The position numbers were made by a program, and so were the translations under genes. From assembly GCA_020833255.1 (NCBI GenBank), contig JAJHQR010000003.1, positions 1 to 52,896 of the forward strand: 52,896 nt of DNA, read 5' to 3'. This document shows, one piece after another, positions 1 through 7,896 of the stretch. This DNA is from Desulfurococcaceae archaeon. Its GTDB lineage: Archaea > Thermoproteota > Thermoprotei_A > Sulfolobales > NBVN01. Under the pieces are notes generated by a model. It was not told the DNA's origin. It made no database searches and saw nothing but the letters and a program-made list of their open reading frames with translations. Within the stretch, counting starts at the first letter, position 1, and each line of letters begins with the position of its first letter.

Positions 1-856
1 CAACGTTCTTAAACGCTGTTAGTGGGTGGTTTGGTGGTAGTGGTTCTTCTTCGTATACGTCTAGTCCTGCGCCTGCTATCCAGCCTTCTTGTAGTGCTTT
101 TATTAATGCTTTAGTATCTACTACTCCACCTCTTGAAGTGTTTATTAGTATTGCGTTCTTCTTCATCAACCTCAACAAACCCTCACCAACCAACCACCTA
201 GTCTCAGGAGTAAGAGGAACATGAATACTAACGACGTCGGATTCCTTAAAGACTTCTTCTAAACTCCTAAACTCAACACCTAACTCCCTCTCAGCTTCCA
301 GATCTCTTCTCGGGTCGTAGTATAATACCCTCATACCGAAACCCTTAACCCCTATCTCAGCCACCCTCTTACCGATTCTTCCTAAACCCACTATGCCCAG
401 TGTCTTGCCTCTTAGCTCAGTGCCTAAGAGCATCTTCGGGTGCCAAGCAGTCTTAAGTCTCCACCATTCCCCGAACCTCACGAAAATATCTCCCTCAATA
501 ACCCTCCTAGCCGTGCTTAGTATGAGTGCCCAAGTAAACTCGGCTGTTGCCTCAGTTAAGACTCCCGGCGTGTTGGTTACGTAGATGCCGCGTCTGGTAG
601 CACACTCTAGATCTATATTGTCAAACCCTACAGCTAGCTGAGCTACTATCCGTAACTTAGGGGCCGAAGACAGTAAACCACAATCTATCCTATCACTAAG
701 GAGCGAAATTAACGCGTCAACTTCTTTAACCTTACTGAGTAAGACGTCATGTGGCGGGGCCTGATATCTATCCCAGACCTCAACATCGTAGTATTCTGAT
801 ATCCTCTGTGTAACGTCATCGAATAACTCTCTCGTTATGAAGACCCTGGGCTTCAC
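1..856 (-). CDS. gyaR: Glyoxylate/2-hydroxyacid reductase, C-terminus cut off by window edge
   Basis: NAD(P)H-dependent D-2-hydroxyacid dehydrogenase, probably reducing glyoxylate or hydroxypyruvate in the cytosol. The reverse-strand frame starts VKPRVFITRELFDDV, the typical opening of archaeal glyoxylate reductases, and at the window edge still reads LDVYEEEPLPPNHPL, the segment just before the usual LTPHI motif. About 285 codons are present, so roughly 45-50 C-terminal residues are missing. I prefer the GTG at 856, since a GGTGG ribosome binding site lies just upstream; a GTG at 862 is an alternative. It is a different protein from the SerA-like dehydrogenase at the right edge. The exact substrate is inferred from family resemblance only. 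Confidence 0.85.
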   Translation of the reverse strand, partial: MKPRVFITRELFDDVTQRISEYYDVEVWDRYQAPPHDVLLSKVKEVDALISLLSDRIDCGLLSSAPKLRIVAQLAVGFDNIDLECATRRGIYVTNTPGVLTEATAEFTWALILSTARRVIEGDIFVRFGEWWRLKTAWHPKMLLGTELRGKTLGIVGLGRIGKRVAEIGVKGFGMRVLYYDPRRDLEAERELGVEFRSLEEVFKESDVVSIHVPLTPETRWLVGEGLLRLMKKNAILINTSRGGVVDTKALIKALQEGWIAGAGLDVYEEEPLPPNHPLTAFKNV

Positions 857-899
857 TAACACCACCTTCAATAAAAATCCTTGTGGAGATGCTATTAAA

Positions 900-1568
900 T
901 CACGTAACCTTATATATTAGGTGTATTTCGTCCCCGCACTTACATATCTTGTAATTAATTAGTTTCAGTCTTAACCACTCACTCAAGTCTCCGAAGCCCT
1001 CTCCTCCTACCAAAGCTACGGAATCTTTACCTCCTATCACGTATGGGGAGATGGTTATCCTAAGCTCGTCTACAAGCTTCTTGGATATGAGGTGCCATAG
1101 TAGAGTACCACCTCCCTCAACTAGCAAGTCTCTTAAGCCTTTATCGTGTAGTGCTTCCAGAGCTTTACTCATGTCTATCAACGGTGATTCACTCTCAATA
1201 ACTATGACGTCCACGCCTAAGCTCCTTAACTGCTCTATCTTCTCTCGCTTAGCTGTAGAAGACGTTACTATGATTGTTGGGGCCACGCTCACGTCAAGTA
1301 CTCTCGCGTTGAGAGGTATTTTCAGGGAGCCGTCGACAACAATCCTCACAGGGTTTCTCCCCTCGACGAGCCTGACAGTGAGTTGAGGGTTGTCTCTGAT
1401 GACCGTGTTAGCACCGACCATCACGCCGTCGACGACGGCTCTCATAGAATGCAGCCTTAGCTTGTCGTAAGGGCAGCTAAGTCTTGAGTCACCGGTTCTT
1501 GAAGCTATCTTACCATCAACTGAGGTGGTCGCGTAAACCCTCACGTAAGGTCTTCTCAAGCTCACCAC
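900..1568 (-). CDS. arfC: 2,5-diamino-6-ribosylamino-pyrimidinone 5'-phosphate reductase (archaeal riboflavin pathway)
   Basis: Reduces the ribose side chain of the diaminopyrimidine intermediate to a ribityl chain with NADPH, an early step of archaeal riboflavin/F420 synthesis. The protein is a stand-alone RibD C-terminal reductase domain: SVDGKIAS near the N-terminus, DGVMVGANTVIRDNPQLTVR for substrate and cofactor binding around residues 47-66, and LLVEGGGTLLWHLI near residue 145. At 222 residues it has normal length for ArfC and lacks the RibD deaminase domain, as in other archaea. Its start overlaps the end of the upstream amidohydrolase gene by about 50 nt, so the two are transcribed together and probably translationally coupled. 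The first codon could be the GTG a few bases downstream. Confidence 0.88.
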   Translation of the reverse strand: MVSLRRPYVRVYATTSVDGKIASRTGDSRLSCPYDKLRLHSMRAVVDGVMVGANTVIRDNPQLTVRLVEGRNPVRIVVDGSLKIPLNARVLDVSVAPTIIVTSSTAKREKIEQLRSLGVDVIVIESESPLIDMSKALEALHDKGLRDLLVEGGGTLLWHLISKKLVDELRITISPYVIGGKDSVALVGGEGFGDLSEWLRLKLINYKICKCGDEIHLIYKVT

Positions 1569-2676
1569 CTAAATACACTAACTTACCGTCAAGCATGAGA
1601 GCGGCGACGAACTCACTCCCCCCTCTCTTAACTAACGCTAAGTGCTTATTATGCGCTCTCTCAAACGGCGTGTTCGAGTATCTCAAGAAGAGCAGGTTCG
1701 CGTCACCTCCCTCAACTACGTAATTCCGAGCACCCACGGGGTTAGCGTTAGTTAAGGCTTTAAGAACCCATACCGGGTCATTAACCCCGGCATTGCGGGC
1801 GAGCAGTAAAAGTAGCTCCCCCTCCCTCCACAAGTCAGGCTTTACCCAGCCTAAGTTATCCGTACCTAAAGCTACGTCAACCCCTAACTCGTATATGTTC
1901 CTCAGTTTAGGTAGCCCGGACATAAACCATAGGTTAGACCTGAGGCATAAGACTAACGTGATCCTCAAGTCTTTGAGGAGCTGGAGCTCTTCAGGACCTA
2001 ACCAAACACCGTGAATCAACGCGTTAGGCCTGCCGACAGAGAGTAGTCTCTCTAAATCTCTCTCCTCCCTAGTCTCCCTAGTTTCCGATACGTGCGAATG
2101 AATCAACTTGCCCGAACCCCTCACCAAATCGAAGATAGTTCTTAAGTCTTCTGACGTGAAGTAATGCGGTGATGAAATACCGACCCCGTCCGAGTACTTA
2201 ATTATCTCCTTGATTTCACGGCCTACCCCCGCATGCTTTGAAGGCATGCCGAGAACATAGTGGGTTCTGAGTTTCGCAGTACCTAACCTAAGGCTCTCAA
2301 CCCCTAACTCACGGAACTCCGCGACATAACCCACCCCTGAACTCAGCATCAGGTCCACGGCCTCACCTATTACCGAGTTCAGTGAGTTGACCCCCGCTCT
2401 ATCAAGCACTAGGTACTTAAGCCCGTAGGGTTCCCCGACAACTGAATCGATGTCTAGGTCCCAGCCAATCTCAGGACTCACGTAATCTAGTATGTGTACG
2501 TGCATGTTAGCTAGGGGAGGCATGACTACGTAGCTACGCATGTCGAGAACTCCTCCAACCCCTCTAGATATGCTGTGTATTTTGCCTTCGTCGATGACTA
2601 GGGTGAGGGGGCCCTCAACGAACTCTAACGAGGTGCTTAAGAACCCCCCAGCCACGGTAACGCTGAATTCCTTCAT
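1516..2676 (-). CDS. Metal-dependent amidohydrolase/deaminase; candidate riboflavin-pathway deaminase
   Basis: Amidohydrolase-superfamily enzyme of the cytosine/SAH deaminase type, 386 residues with a TIM-barrel metal site. Visible ligands are HVH at 59-61, HSHVSE with a metal His near 193-195, IHG with His222, and the GTDN aspartate at 273. The LCLRSNLWF stretch matches the C-P-x-S-N region of aminohydrolases that deaminate ring-bound amino groups. Its 3' end overlaps arfC. Family membership is clear; substrate is not. Because archaeal genomes lack a RibD-type deaminase, a role in deaminating the ArfC product is attractive, but this is inference from gene overlap. Alternatives are cytosine, guanine or adenosylhomocysteine-type deaminases. 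Starts at an ATG preceded by AGGAG. Confidence 0.82.
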   Translation of the reverse strand: MKEFSVTVAGGFLSTSLEFVEGPLTLVIDEGKIHSISRGVGGVLDMRSYVVMPPLANMHVHILDYVSPEIGWDLDIDSVVGEPYGLKYLVLDRAGVNSLNSVIGEAVDLMLSSGVGYVAEFRELGVESLRLGTAKLRTHYVLGMPSKHAGVGREIKEIIKYSDGVGISSPHYFTSEDLRTIFDLVRGSGKLIHSHVSETRETREERDLERLLSVGRPNALIHGVWLGPEELQLLKDLRITLVLCLRSNLWFMSGLPKLRNIYELGVDVALGTDNLGWVKPDLWREGELLLLLARNAGVNDPVWVLKALTNANPVGARNYVVEGGDANLLFLRYSNTPFERAHNKHLALVKRGGSEFVAALMLDGKLVYLGGELEKTLREGLRDHLS

Positions 2677-2764
2677 CTCCTAAACCTAAAATATTGTGTG
2701 TCTCAGAGTTATAACCTGCGACGTTGAACATATCTTGGTGATGAGGCGGGACTGGATGATCTAG

Positions 2765-3757
2765 ATGATTAGTAGCGAACCGTCTGACGTCAGGGGTTTC
2801 TTAGACCACGACTTAATAATTGATCGAGATAACAGAATATTCGTTGTCGTCGGGAACACTCATCCTAAGGGCTTGATAATTGCATACCTCAAATACGTTT
2901 CTTCAAGGAAGCCCACGCTTTGGAGGGGGAGGGGTACTTACTATGAGAGGGTGTTGAGGGAGTATAGCGTTGAGGAGGTTCTGCGCGTGTCTTCGGAAGC
3001 GGGCGCCTGGTTCCACGACCCGACGTTAGGGGTCTCGATACCGGTGGTCAAGGTCTCGGATGTCTTGGAGTGGCTTAAGCCTGAGGAGAGGTTGGGGGAG
3101 TTAAGGAAACACGTTAAGGACTTCGTGGAGCTGGTTAGTGTTGAGGTCTCGGATTTTGTCAGTAGTGTGACTGGGCTTAGCGTCGGTAATATGGGAGTCG
3201 CAGGGTCTGTTCTCGCAGGTATTCACGGACCTCATTCAGACGTTGATTTAGTGATATATGGTTGTAGGGAAGCTCTAGAATTCGTTCAAACAAGCTTAGA
3301 GATGAGTAAGTTACCCGCGGAGAGGGTAGCGTCTAAGATACTGGAGAACTCGAGGATCTTAGGGATTGGGCCTGAGACGTACGCTAAGATAATCCCGCCA
3401 TATAAGTTCGCTTGTTTTAAGGGAGTTCCAATAACCTTCACATTCGTTGATAGGAGGACTTACAGGTATGGGGACTTGGTTCTAAGACCTCTCAAGCCTG
3501 TTAACCTGATAGCTGAGGTTGTGGGAGGGGACTGTAAATCCCTTTTCTACCCGTCGAGAACTCAAGTAGTTAGGGTTCTCGAGGGACCCGCTGTTAAGGA
3601 AATAATAAGTTACGAGGCGGAATATAATTACCTCCTGTATAGGGGAGGGGTGTTAAGGGTTTCCGGAATGCTCGAGGAGTCGGTACCGGATAACGAGTAC
3701 TACGTGGTTGTTGGTGGGAGGGAGAGTAAGGGATACGTAATACCTCACGGAGTTTAA
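2765..3757 (+). CDS. Archaeal nucleotidyltransferase-fold protein (pol beta-like)
   Basis: Conserved archaeal protein of 330 residues with a minimal nucleotidyltransferase motif in the middle: GSVLAGIHG followed by HSDVDLVIYG at about residues 148-168, i.e. the G-S...D-x-D signature that binds Mg-nucleotide. The third acidic residue is probably the Asp of TFVDRRTYR near residue 226. The N-terminal 120 residues (FVVVGNTHPKGLIIAYLKY) and the beta-rich C-terminal 90 residues are unlike toxin-type MNT/HEPN proteins, so an antitoxin role is unlikely. It resembles the uncharacterised 'predicted nucleotidyltransferase' families of Crenarchaeota. Substrate unknown. It is divergent from the amidohydrolase gene and convergent with the BCCP gene, so it appears monocistronic. 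Confidence 0.6.
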   Translation: MISSEPSDVRGFLDHDLIIDRDNRIFVVVGNTHPKGLIIAYLKYVSSRKPTLWRGRGTYYERVLREYSVEEVLRVSSEAGAWFHDPTLGVSIPVVKVSDVLEWLKPEERLGELRKHVKDFVELVSVEVSDFVSSVTGLSVGNMGVAGSVLAGIHGPHSDVDLVIYGCREALEFVQTSLEMSKLPAERVASKILENSRILGIGPETYAKIIPPYKFACFKGVPITFTFVDRRTYRYGDLVLRPLKPVNLIAEVVGGDCKSLFYPSRTQVVRVLEGPAVKEIISYEAEYNYLLYRGGVLRVSGMLEESVPDNEYYVVVGGRESKGYVIPHGV

Positions 3758-3768
3758 GAGGTTGCCCT

Positions 3769-4245
3769 CTACCTAATTAAAGCGATTTTATCGCCTACGT
3801 TTATGGTGTCTCCTGGTCTCACGTAAACCTTCTCCACTACGCCGTTTCTAGGAGACTTTATTTCCAGCTCCATCTTCATCGATTCTATGGTGACTACTGT
3901 GTCGCCAACACTTACTTTAGACCCCTCCGTAACTAAGACTTTAAGAATCTTCCCGGGTATTTCCGAAGATATCGCTACGGCTCCTGAAGGTACTTCAGGA
4001 CCTCTTATCTCGAGTACCTGCTCAAGACCTGTCTCCGCTCCCGACGCTGCTTGAGTGACTTCACTCCCTGAAGATTCTTCAGATACGCTGAGCTCAGGTT
4101 CTTGAGTAACCTCAACCTCACTACCCACCCTGACTACCAGGTCCTTATCATTGACTTTAACGAAGTACGTGCCGTTACCGCCGTCCCTTACCTCAACCCT
4201 ATATTTCCTCCCCTCAACCTCCACGACATATACTGAGGTACTCAC
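3769..4245 (-). CDS. Biotin carboxyl carrier protein of an acyl-CoA carboxylase
   Basis: Carries the biotin that moves CO2 between biotin carboxylase and carboxyltransferase. The last 75 residues form a biotinyl domain with the biotinylation motif ESMKMELE (the Lys in MKM), followed by PGDTINVGDKIALI. The N-terminal 45 residues are a small beta domain, and residues 45-80 form a flexible Ser/Glu/Ala-rich linker. The 158-residue size fits stand-alone archaeal BCCPs. It is divergent from the carboxyltransferase gene, with about 105 bp between the starts holding both promoters. No biotin carboxylase gene is in the window. Confidence 0.88.
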   Translation of the reverse strand: MSTSVYVVEVEGRKYRVEVRDGGNGTYFVKVNDKDLVVRVGSEVEVTQEPELSVSEESSGSEVTQAASGAETGLEQVLEIRGPEVPSGAVAISSEIPGKILKVLVTEGSKVSVGDTVVTIESMKMELEIKSPRNGVVEKVYVRPGDTINVGDKIALIR

Positions 4246-4350
4246 TTGCTTGGCACCGTTTCTATAATTAGGTGGTATTCCTTAAAAATAATCAATAAGG
4301 TCTTGTGGAATGTTTTTAACGTTTCTTAAAGTATATCTGGGAGTATAAAA

Positions 4351-5928
4351 TTGGTGGGGGAGTCCTTACCGGCTAAGATACTTGAGTTGAGGAGGCTTAA
4401 GGAGGAGGCTAGGTTAGGTGGTGGTTTAAAAGCTATTGAAGCGCAGCACGCTAAGGGTAAGTTAACTGCGCGGGAGAGGCTTGAACTATTGTTCGACCCT
4501 AACACTATGTTAGAGTTTGATATGTTGGTAACTCATAGAGCAACGGAGTTCGGCATGGCTGAGAGGAGGGCCTACGGTGACGGAGTAGTCACAGTTATGG
4601 GCAGGGTTAATAACAGGCCTGTGATAGGGATAGCCCAGGACTTCACGTTTATGGGCGGCTCACTAGGCGAGATGCACGCCGCTAAGATAGTTAAGGCGAT
4701 GCAGTACGCGGTCTCCGCGGGCATGCCCATCGTATTCCTCAACGACTCCGGCGGCGCTAGGATTCAGGAGGGTGTGGACTCGCTCAGAGGGTATGGCGAC
4801 ATATTCTACATGAACGTTATGGCTTCTGGCGTGGTGCCTCAGATAGCCGTTATAATGGGGCCCTGCGCTGGCGGGGCGGTGTACTCCCCGGCACTCATGG
4901 ACTTCGTGATAATGGTTGATAAAACGTCCTATATGTTCATAACAGGTCCGAGAGTGGTTAAAGCCGCTATAGGGGAGGAGGTCACTGAGGAGGAGTTAGG
5001 AGGTCCTAGAATACACGTGACTAAGAGTGGTGTAGCACACTTCATAGCTAAGGATGATAAAGAAGCGATAGGCTTGGTGAAGAGGTTGCTCAGTTACCTA
5101 CCCTCAAACAATATGGAAGCGCCGCCTAGGACGCCCTCAGGCGATCCGCCGGATAGGGTGGAGGAGAAATTAAATACTCTAGTTCCTGAAGACCCGTTAA
5201 AAGCTTACAACATGTATGAAGTCATTGACGCGGTATTCGATAAAGGCTCGTTCTTCGAGGTGTCGAGAGAGTACGCTAGGAACGCTATAACGGGGTTCGC
5301 GAGACTGAATGGGTGGGTTGTTGGCGTGATAGCTAATCAACCGATGGTCCTCACAGGCGCTTTAGACATAAACGCCTCGGACAAGATAGCTAGGTTTGTC
5401 AGGATACTCAACGCTTTTAACATACCTATAATCACGTTCGTGGACGTCCCCGGGTACATACCCGGCACGTACCAGGAACACAACGGCATAATAAGGCATG
5501 GCGCTAAGGTACTCTACGCCTACAGCGAGGCGACAGTGCCTAAGTTAACGGTCATAGTGAGGAAAGCTTACGGCGGTGCTTACATAGCGATGGGTTCCAG
5601 ACACTTAGGCGCTGACTTCGTAGCTGCTTGGCCTACTGCGGAGATAGCTGTTATGGGTGCTGAGGGGGCTGCCGAGATAATATGGAGGGCTGAGCTCTCT
5701 AAAGCTAAGACGCCTGAGGAGAGGCAAGAACTACTCAACAAGTTAGCCACGGAATACAAGAATAAGTTCCTCCACCCATACATAGCTGCCGCAAGAGGCT
5801 ACATAGACTCCGTCATAGAGCCGGCGGAGACCAGGCCAACACTAGTTAAAGCGCTTGAATTCCTCCTCACTAAGCGGGAGGTAAGGTTTAGAACACCGCC
5901 GAAGAAGCACGGCTTGATCCCGGTATAG
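4351..5928 (+). CDS. pccB: Acyl-CoA (propionyl/methylmalonyl-CoA) carboxyltransferase beta subunit
   Basis: Transfers carboxyl from carboxybiotin to acetyl/propionyl-CoA, or the reverse. At 525 residues it is a normal full-length PccB/MmdA-type subunit. The N-terminal crotonase-like domain contains LNDSGGARIQEGVDSLRGYG and GPCAGGAVYSPAL, the acyl-CoA oxyanion site; the C-terminal domain contains DVPGYIPGTYQEHNGIIRHGA and AYGGAYIAMGS, the carboxybiotin site. Starts at TTG 4351 or the adjacent GTG. The divergent BCCP gene supplies its partner. A methylmalonyl-CoA mutase chaperone (MeaB) lies far downstream in the same window, so a propionyl-/methylmalonyl-CoA branch is likely. Whether it works as a carboxylase or a decarboxylase cannot be read from the sequence. 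Confidence 0.92.
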   Translation: MVGESLPAKILELRRLKEEARLGGGLKAIEAQHAKGKLTARERLELLFDPNTMLEFDMLVTHRATEFGMAERRAYGDGVVTVMGRVNNRPVIGIAQDFTFMGGSLGEMHAAKIVKAMQYAVSAGMPIVFLNDSGGARIQEGVDSLRGYGDIFYMNVMASGVVPQIAVIMGPCAGGAVYSPALMDFVIMVDKTSYMFITGPRVVKAAIGEEVTEEELGGPRIHVTKSGVAHFIAKDDKEAIGLVKRLLSYLPSNNMEAPPRTPSGDPPDRVEEKLNTLVPEDPLKAYNMYEVIDAVFDKGSFFEVSREYARNAITGFARLNGWVVGVIANQPMVLTGALDINASDKIARFVRILNAFNIPIITFVDVPGYIPGTYQEHNGIIRHGAKVLYAYSEATVPKLTVIVRKAYGGAYIAMGSRHLGADFVAAWPTAEIAVMGAEGAAEIIWRAELSKAKTPEERQELLNKLATEYKNKFLHPYIAAARGYIDSVIEPAETRPTLVKALEFLLTKREVRFRTPPKKHGLIPV

Positions 5929-6048
5929 CGCGAGTTATTTTCAAGTAAAGCTATCCTAAGTCAATTAGCCACAACTAAATAGTGTTGGAGGTCGTTTAGA
6001 CTTTAGTTATTTAAGTTTGAGAGCTCTAATTTTGAGTGGGTAGCGAAG

Positions 6049-7350
6049 ATGTTTCACAAGACGCCGGACATAGCGGAGGTTTTTGAGAGATTCGGCGAAG
6101 GGTCTGAAGTAGTTATTCGTGGCTGGGTCTACAGGATATTTAAAGTGGGCGGCAAGGTTTTCGCGTGGGTTAGAGATCACTCAGGCTACATTCAGGTAGT
6201 TTTCGACAAGAGTTACGTGGCTAGTGATTGGGACGCTGTGGAGAAGCTGACTAGAGAGTCTAGTGTGGAGGTTAAGGGTGTTGTGAGGGTTGACGCTAGA
6301 GCTCCCGGCGGTAAAGAGATAGTGGCTAGCAACTTAATCGTTTACGGTTACTCACCCCCCTTCCCGATAAAAGGGGGTGAGGACATAGAGTACTTACTTA
6401 ACGTGAGGCACCTCTGGCTTAGGTCCAGACACATGATAGCGCTACTCAAGATTAAGCACACAGCTATCCAAGCTTTGAGGGATTGGTTGGTGAAGGATGG
6501 GTGGTGGGAGACCACCCCGCCAATACTTACGGGCTCGGCCGTGGAAGGCGGCGCTACCCTATTCGAAGTCAAGTATTTCGACAAGACCGCGTACCTCTCT
6601 CAGTCGGCTCAACTATACCTTGAAGTACTGATATTCCCGCTGAATAAGGTCTGGGCCTTAACCCCCTCCTTCAGAGCCGAGAAATCAAGGACTAGGAGAC
6701 ACCTTAGCGAGTACTGGCACCTGGAGGTTGAGGCCGCGTGGTACGATATGGAGGACATGATGAAGGTCGCTGAAGACATGGTTAGTTACGCGGTAGCTAA
6801 GATACTGGAAGAAAGAAAAGAAGAGCTTAAACTACTTAACAGAGACACTACTAAGCTGGAGAAAGCTCTTGAGACCCCCTACCCTAAGATAACTTACGAC
6901 GAAGCTATTCAAATCCTTCAAAAGAAAGGCTTTAACCTGAAGTGGGGTGATGATTACGGCGCTGATGAGGAGAAAGCACTGACGGAGGAGTTTGAGGTAC
7001 CGTTCTTCGTGACCCACTTCCCCAAACACATAAAAGCGTTTTACATGAAGGAAGATCCTAAGAGACCTGAGGTCGTTCTAGGGTTTGACCTGCTCGCGCC
7101 CGAGGGTTACGGCGAGATCATCGGGGGTTCGCAGAGGGAAGACGATTACGAGAAACTATACAACAGGATAATTTCCGAAGGCCTGAATTATCAAGACTAT
7201 GAGTGGTATCTCGACTTAAGGAAGTACGGGAGCGTCCCCCACTCAGGATTCGGGTTAGGTGTTGAGAGACTCGTCATGTGGGTTTCCGGGATAGATCACA
7301 TAAGAGACGCGATACCTTTCCCAAGGTGGAGGGGGCGCATATACCCCTAA
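6049..7350 (+). CDS. asnS: Asparaginyl-tRNA synthetase (archaeal type)
   Basis: Class IIb aminoacyl-tRNA synthetase. An OB-fold anticodon-binding domain occupies residues 1-110 (VVIRGWVYRIFKVGGKVFAW), then the catalytic core: motif 2 SFRAEKSRTRRHLSEYWHLE near residue 208, APEGYGEIIGGSQRE near 350, and motif 3 GFGLGVERLVMWVSG near 400. The ending IRDAIPFPRWRGRIYP and the GATLFEVKYFDKTAYLSQS segment match archaeal AsnRS rather than AspRS, which usually ends in a VVLFPRDxxRLTP-like sequence. Length 433 is typical. Presence of AsnRS implies direct Asn-tRNA charging. It is convergent with the Nudix gene only 10 bp away. Confidence 0.88.
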   Translation: MFHKTPDIAEVFERFGEGSEVVIRGWVYRIFKVGGKVFAWVRDHSGYIQVVFDKSYVASDWDAVEKLTRESSVEVKGVVRVDARAPGGKEIVASNLIVYGYSPPFPIKGGEDIEYLLNVRHLWLRSRHMIALLKIKHTAIQALRDWLVKDGWWETTPPILTGSAVEGGATLFEVKYFDKTAYLSQSAQLYLEVLIFPLNKVWALTPSFRAEKSRTRRHLSEYWHLEVEAAWYDMEDMMKVAEDMVSYAVAKILEERKEELKLLNRDTTKLEKALETPYPKITYDEAIQILQKKGFNLKWGDDYGADEEKALTEEFEVPFFVTHFPKHIKAFYMKEDPKRPEVVLGFDLLAPEGYGEIIGGSQREDDYEKLYNRIISEGLNYQDYEWYLDLRKYGSVPHSGFGLGVERLVMWVSGIDHIRDAIPFPRWRGRIYP

Positions 7351-7359
7351 CCAAGCCCC

Positions 7360-7821
7360 CTACTCGTAGACTACGTTAACTATATGCTTAACCTTGTCAA
7401 CCCCTTCACACATTATTAAACGTATTAACTCCTTAGTAGTGTCAGTCAACTCTAGCTTTAGAGCGTCTTCGAATTTGAAGAAACCTATGCCGAGAGACTC
7501 CTCGTTCGCTACGGGCTCTCCCTCAGCGTCGGTGATTAGGTAGTCAAGTATTACGTAATGATATTTAACGCTATAATCTTTTCTAAGCCTTATGTACTCG
7601 GTAATAGCTAGTAACGACGCCTTACTAGCCTTAAGCGACGTCTCCTCCTCTAATTCCCTGAATAAAGCTGTGAGCACCGGCTCCCCAGCCTCTATATGCC
7701 CGCCAGGTATGGACCATAAGTTAGGTGATGGCGGGTACTTCCTCTTAATGAGGAGTATCCTACCATCTCTTAAGACTACCGCCCCTACCGCTACCCTAGG
7801 CCACTCAACCACTCCGAACAC
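7360..7821 (-). CDS. Nudix hydrolase
   Basis: Small (153 residues) Nudix-fold pyrophosphohydrolase. The Nudix box spans about residues 40-63 as GGHIEAGE, then RELEEET; the Gly near the end of the consensus box is Ser here, which other active members also tolerate. RVAVGAVVLRDGRILLIKRKYPP and LWSIPGG are typical of ADP-ribose or nucleotide-sugar type members. Substrate not determinable. The start ATG at 7821 is close to a possible GTG 6 nt downstream. It diverges from the threonine-synthase-like gene, with about 75 bp holding both promoters. Confidence 0.85.
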   Translation of the reverse strand: MFGVVEWPRVAVGAVVLRDGRILLIKRKYPPSPNLWSIPGGHIEAGEPVLTALFRELEEETSLKASKASLLAITEYIRLRKDYSVKYHYVILDYLITDAEGEPVANEESLGIGFFKFEDALKLELTDTTKELIRLIMCEGVDKVKHIVNVVYE

Positions 7822-7896
7822 CTACTCAATAAGTTTTACTTGCTAGATTAATGTTTTATCTTGTTATTAAGATTACGTTTTAGGAGTAGTGAGGCG

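Noticed and set aside
2739-2800. C/D box sRNA overlapping the nucleotidyltransferase start
   Set aside because: GTGATGA and CTGA are present about 39 nt apart, but internal D'/C' boxes are poor and the region is at a gene start.
2765-3757. MNT antitoxin of a HEPN-MNT pair
   Set aside because: At 330 residues it is far too long and has no HEPN partner next to it.
6049-7350. Aspartyl-tRNA synthetase
   Set aside because: The C-terminal IRDAIPFPRWRGRIYP and the FEVKYFDKTAYLSQ segment fit archaeal AsnRS better.
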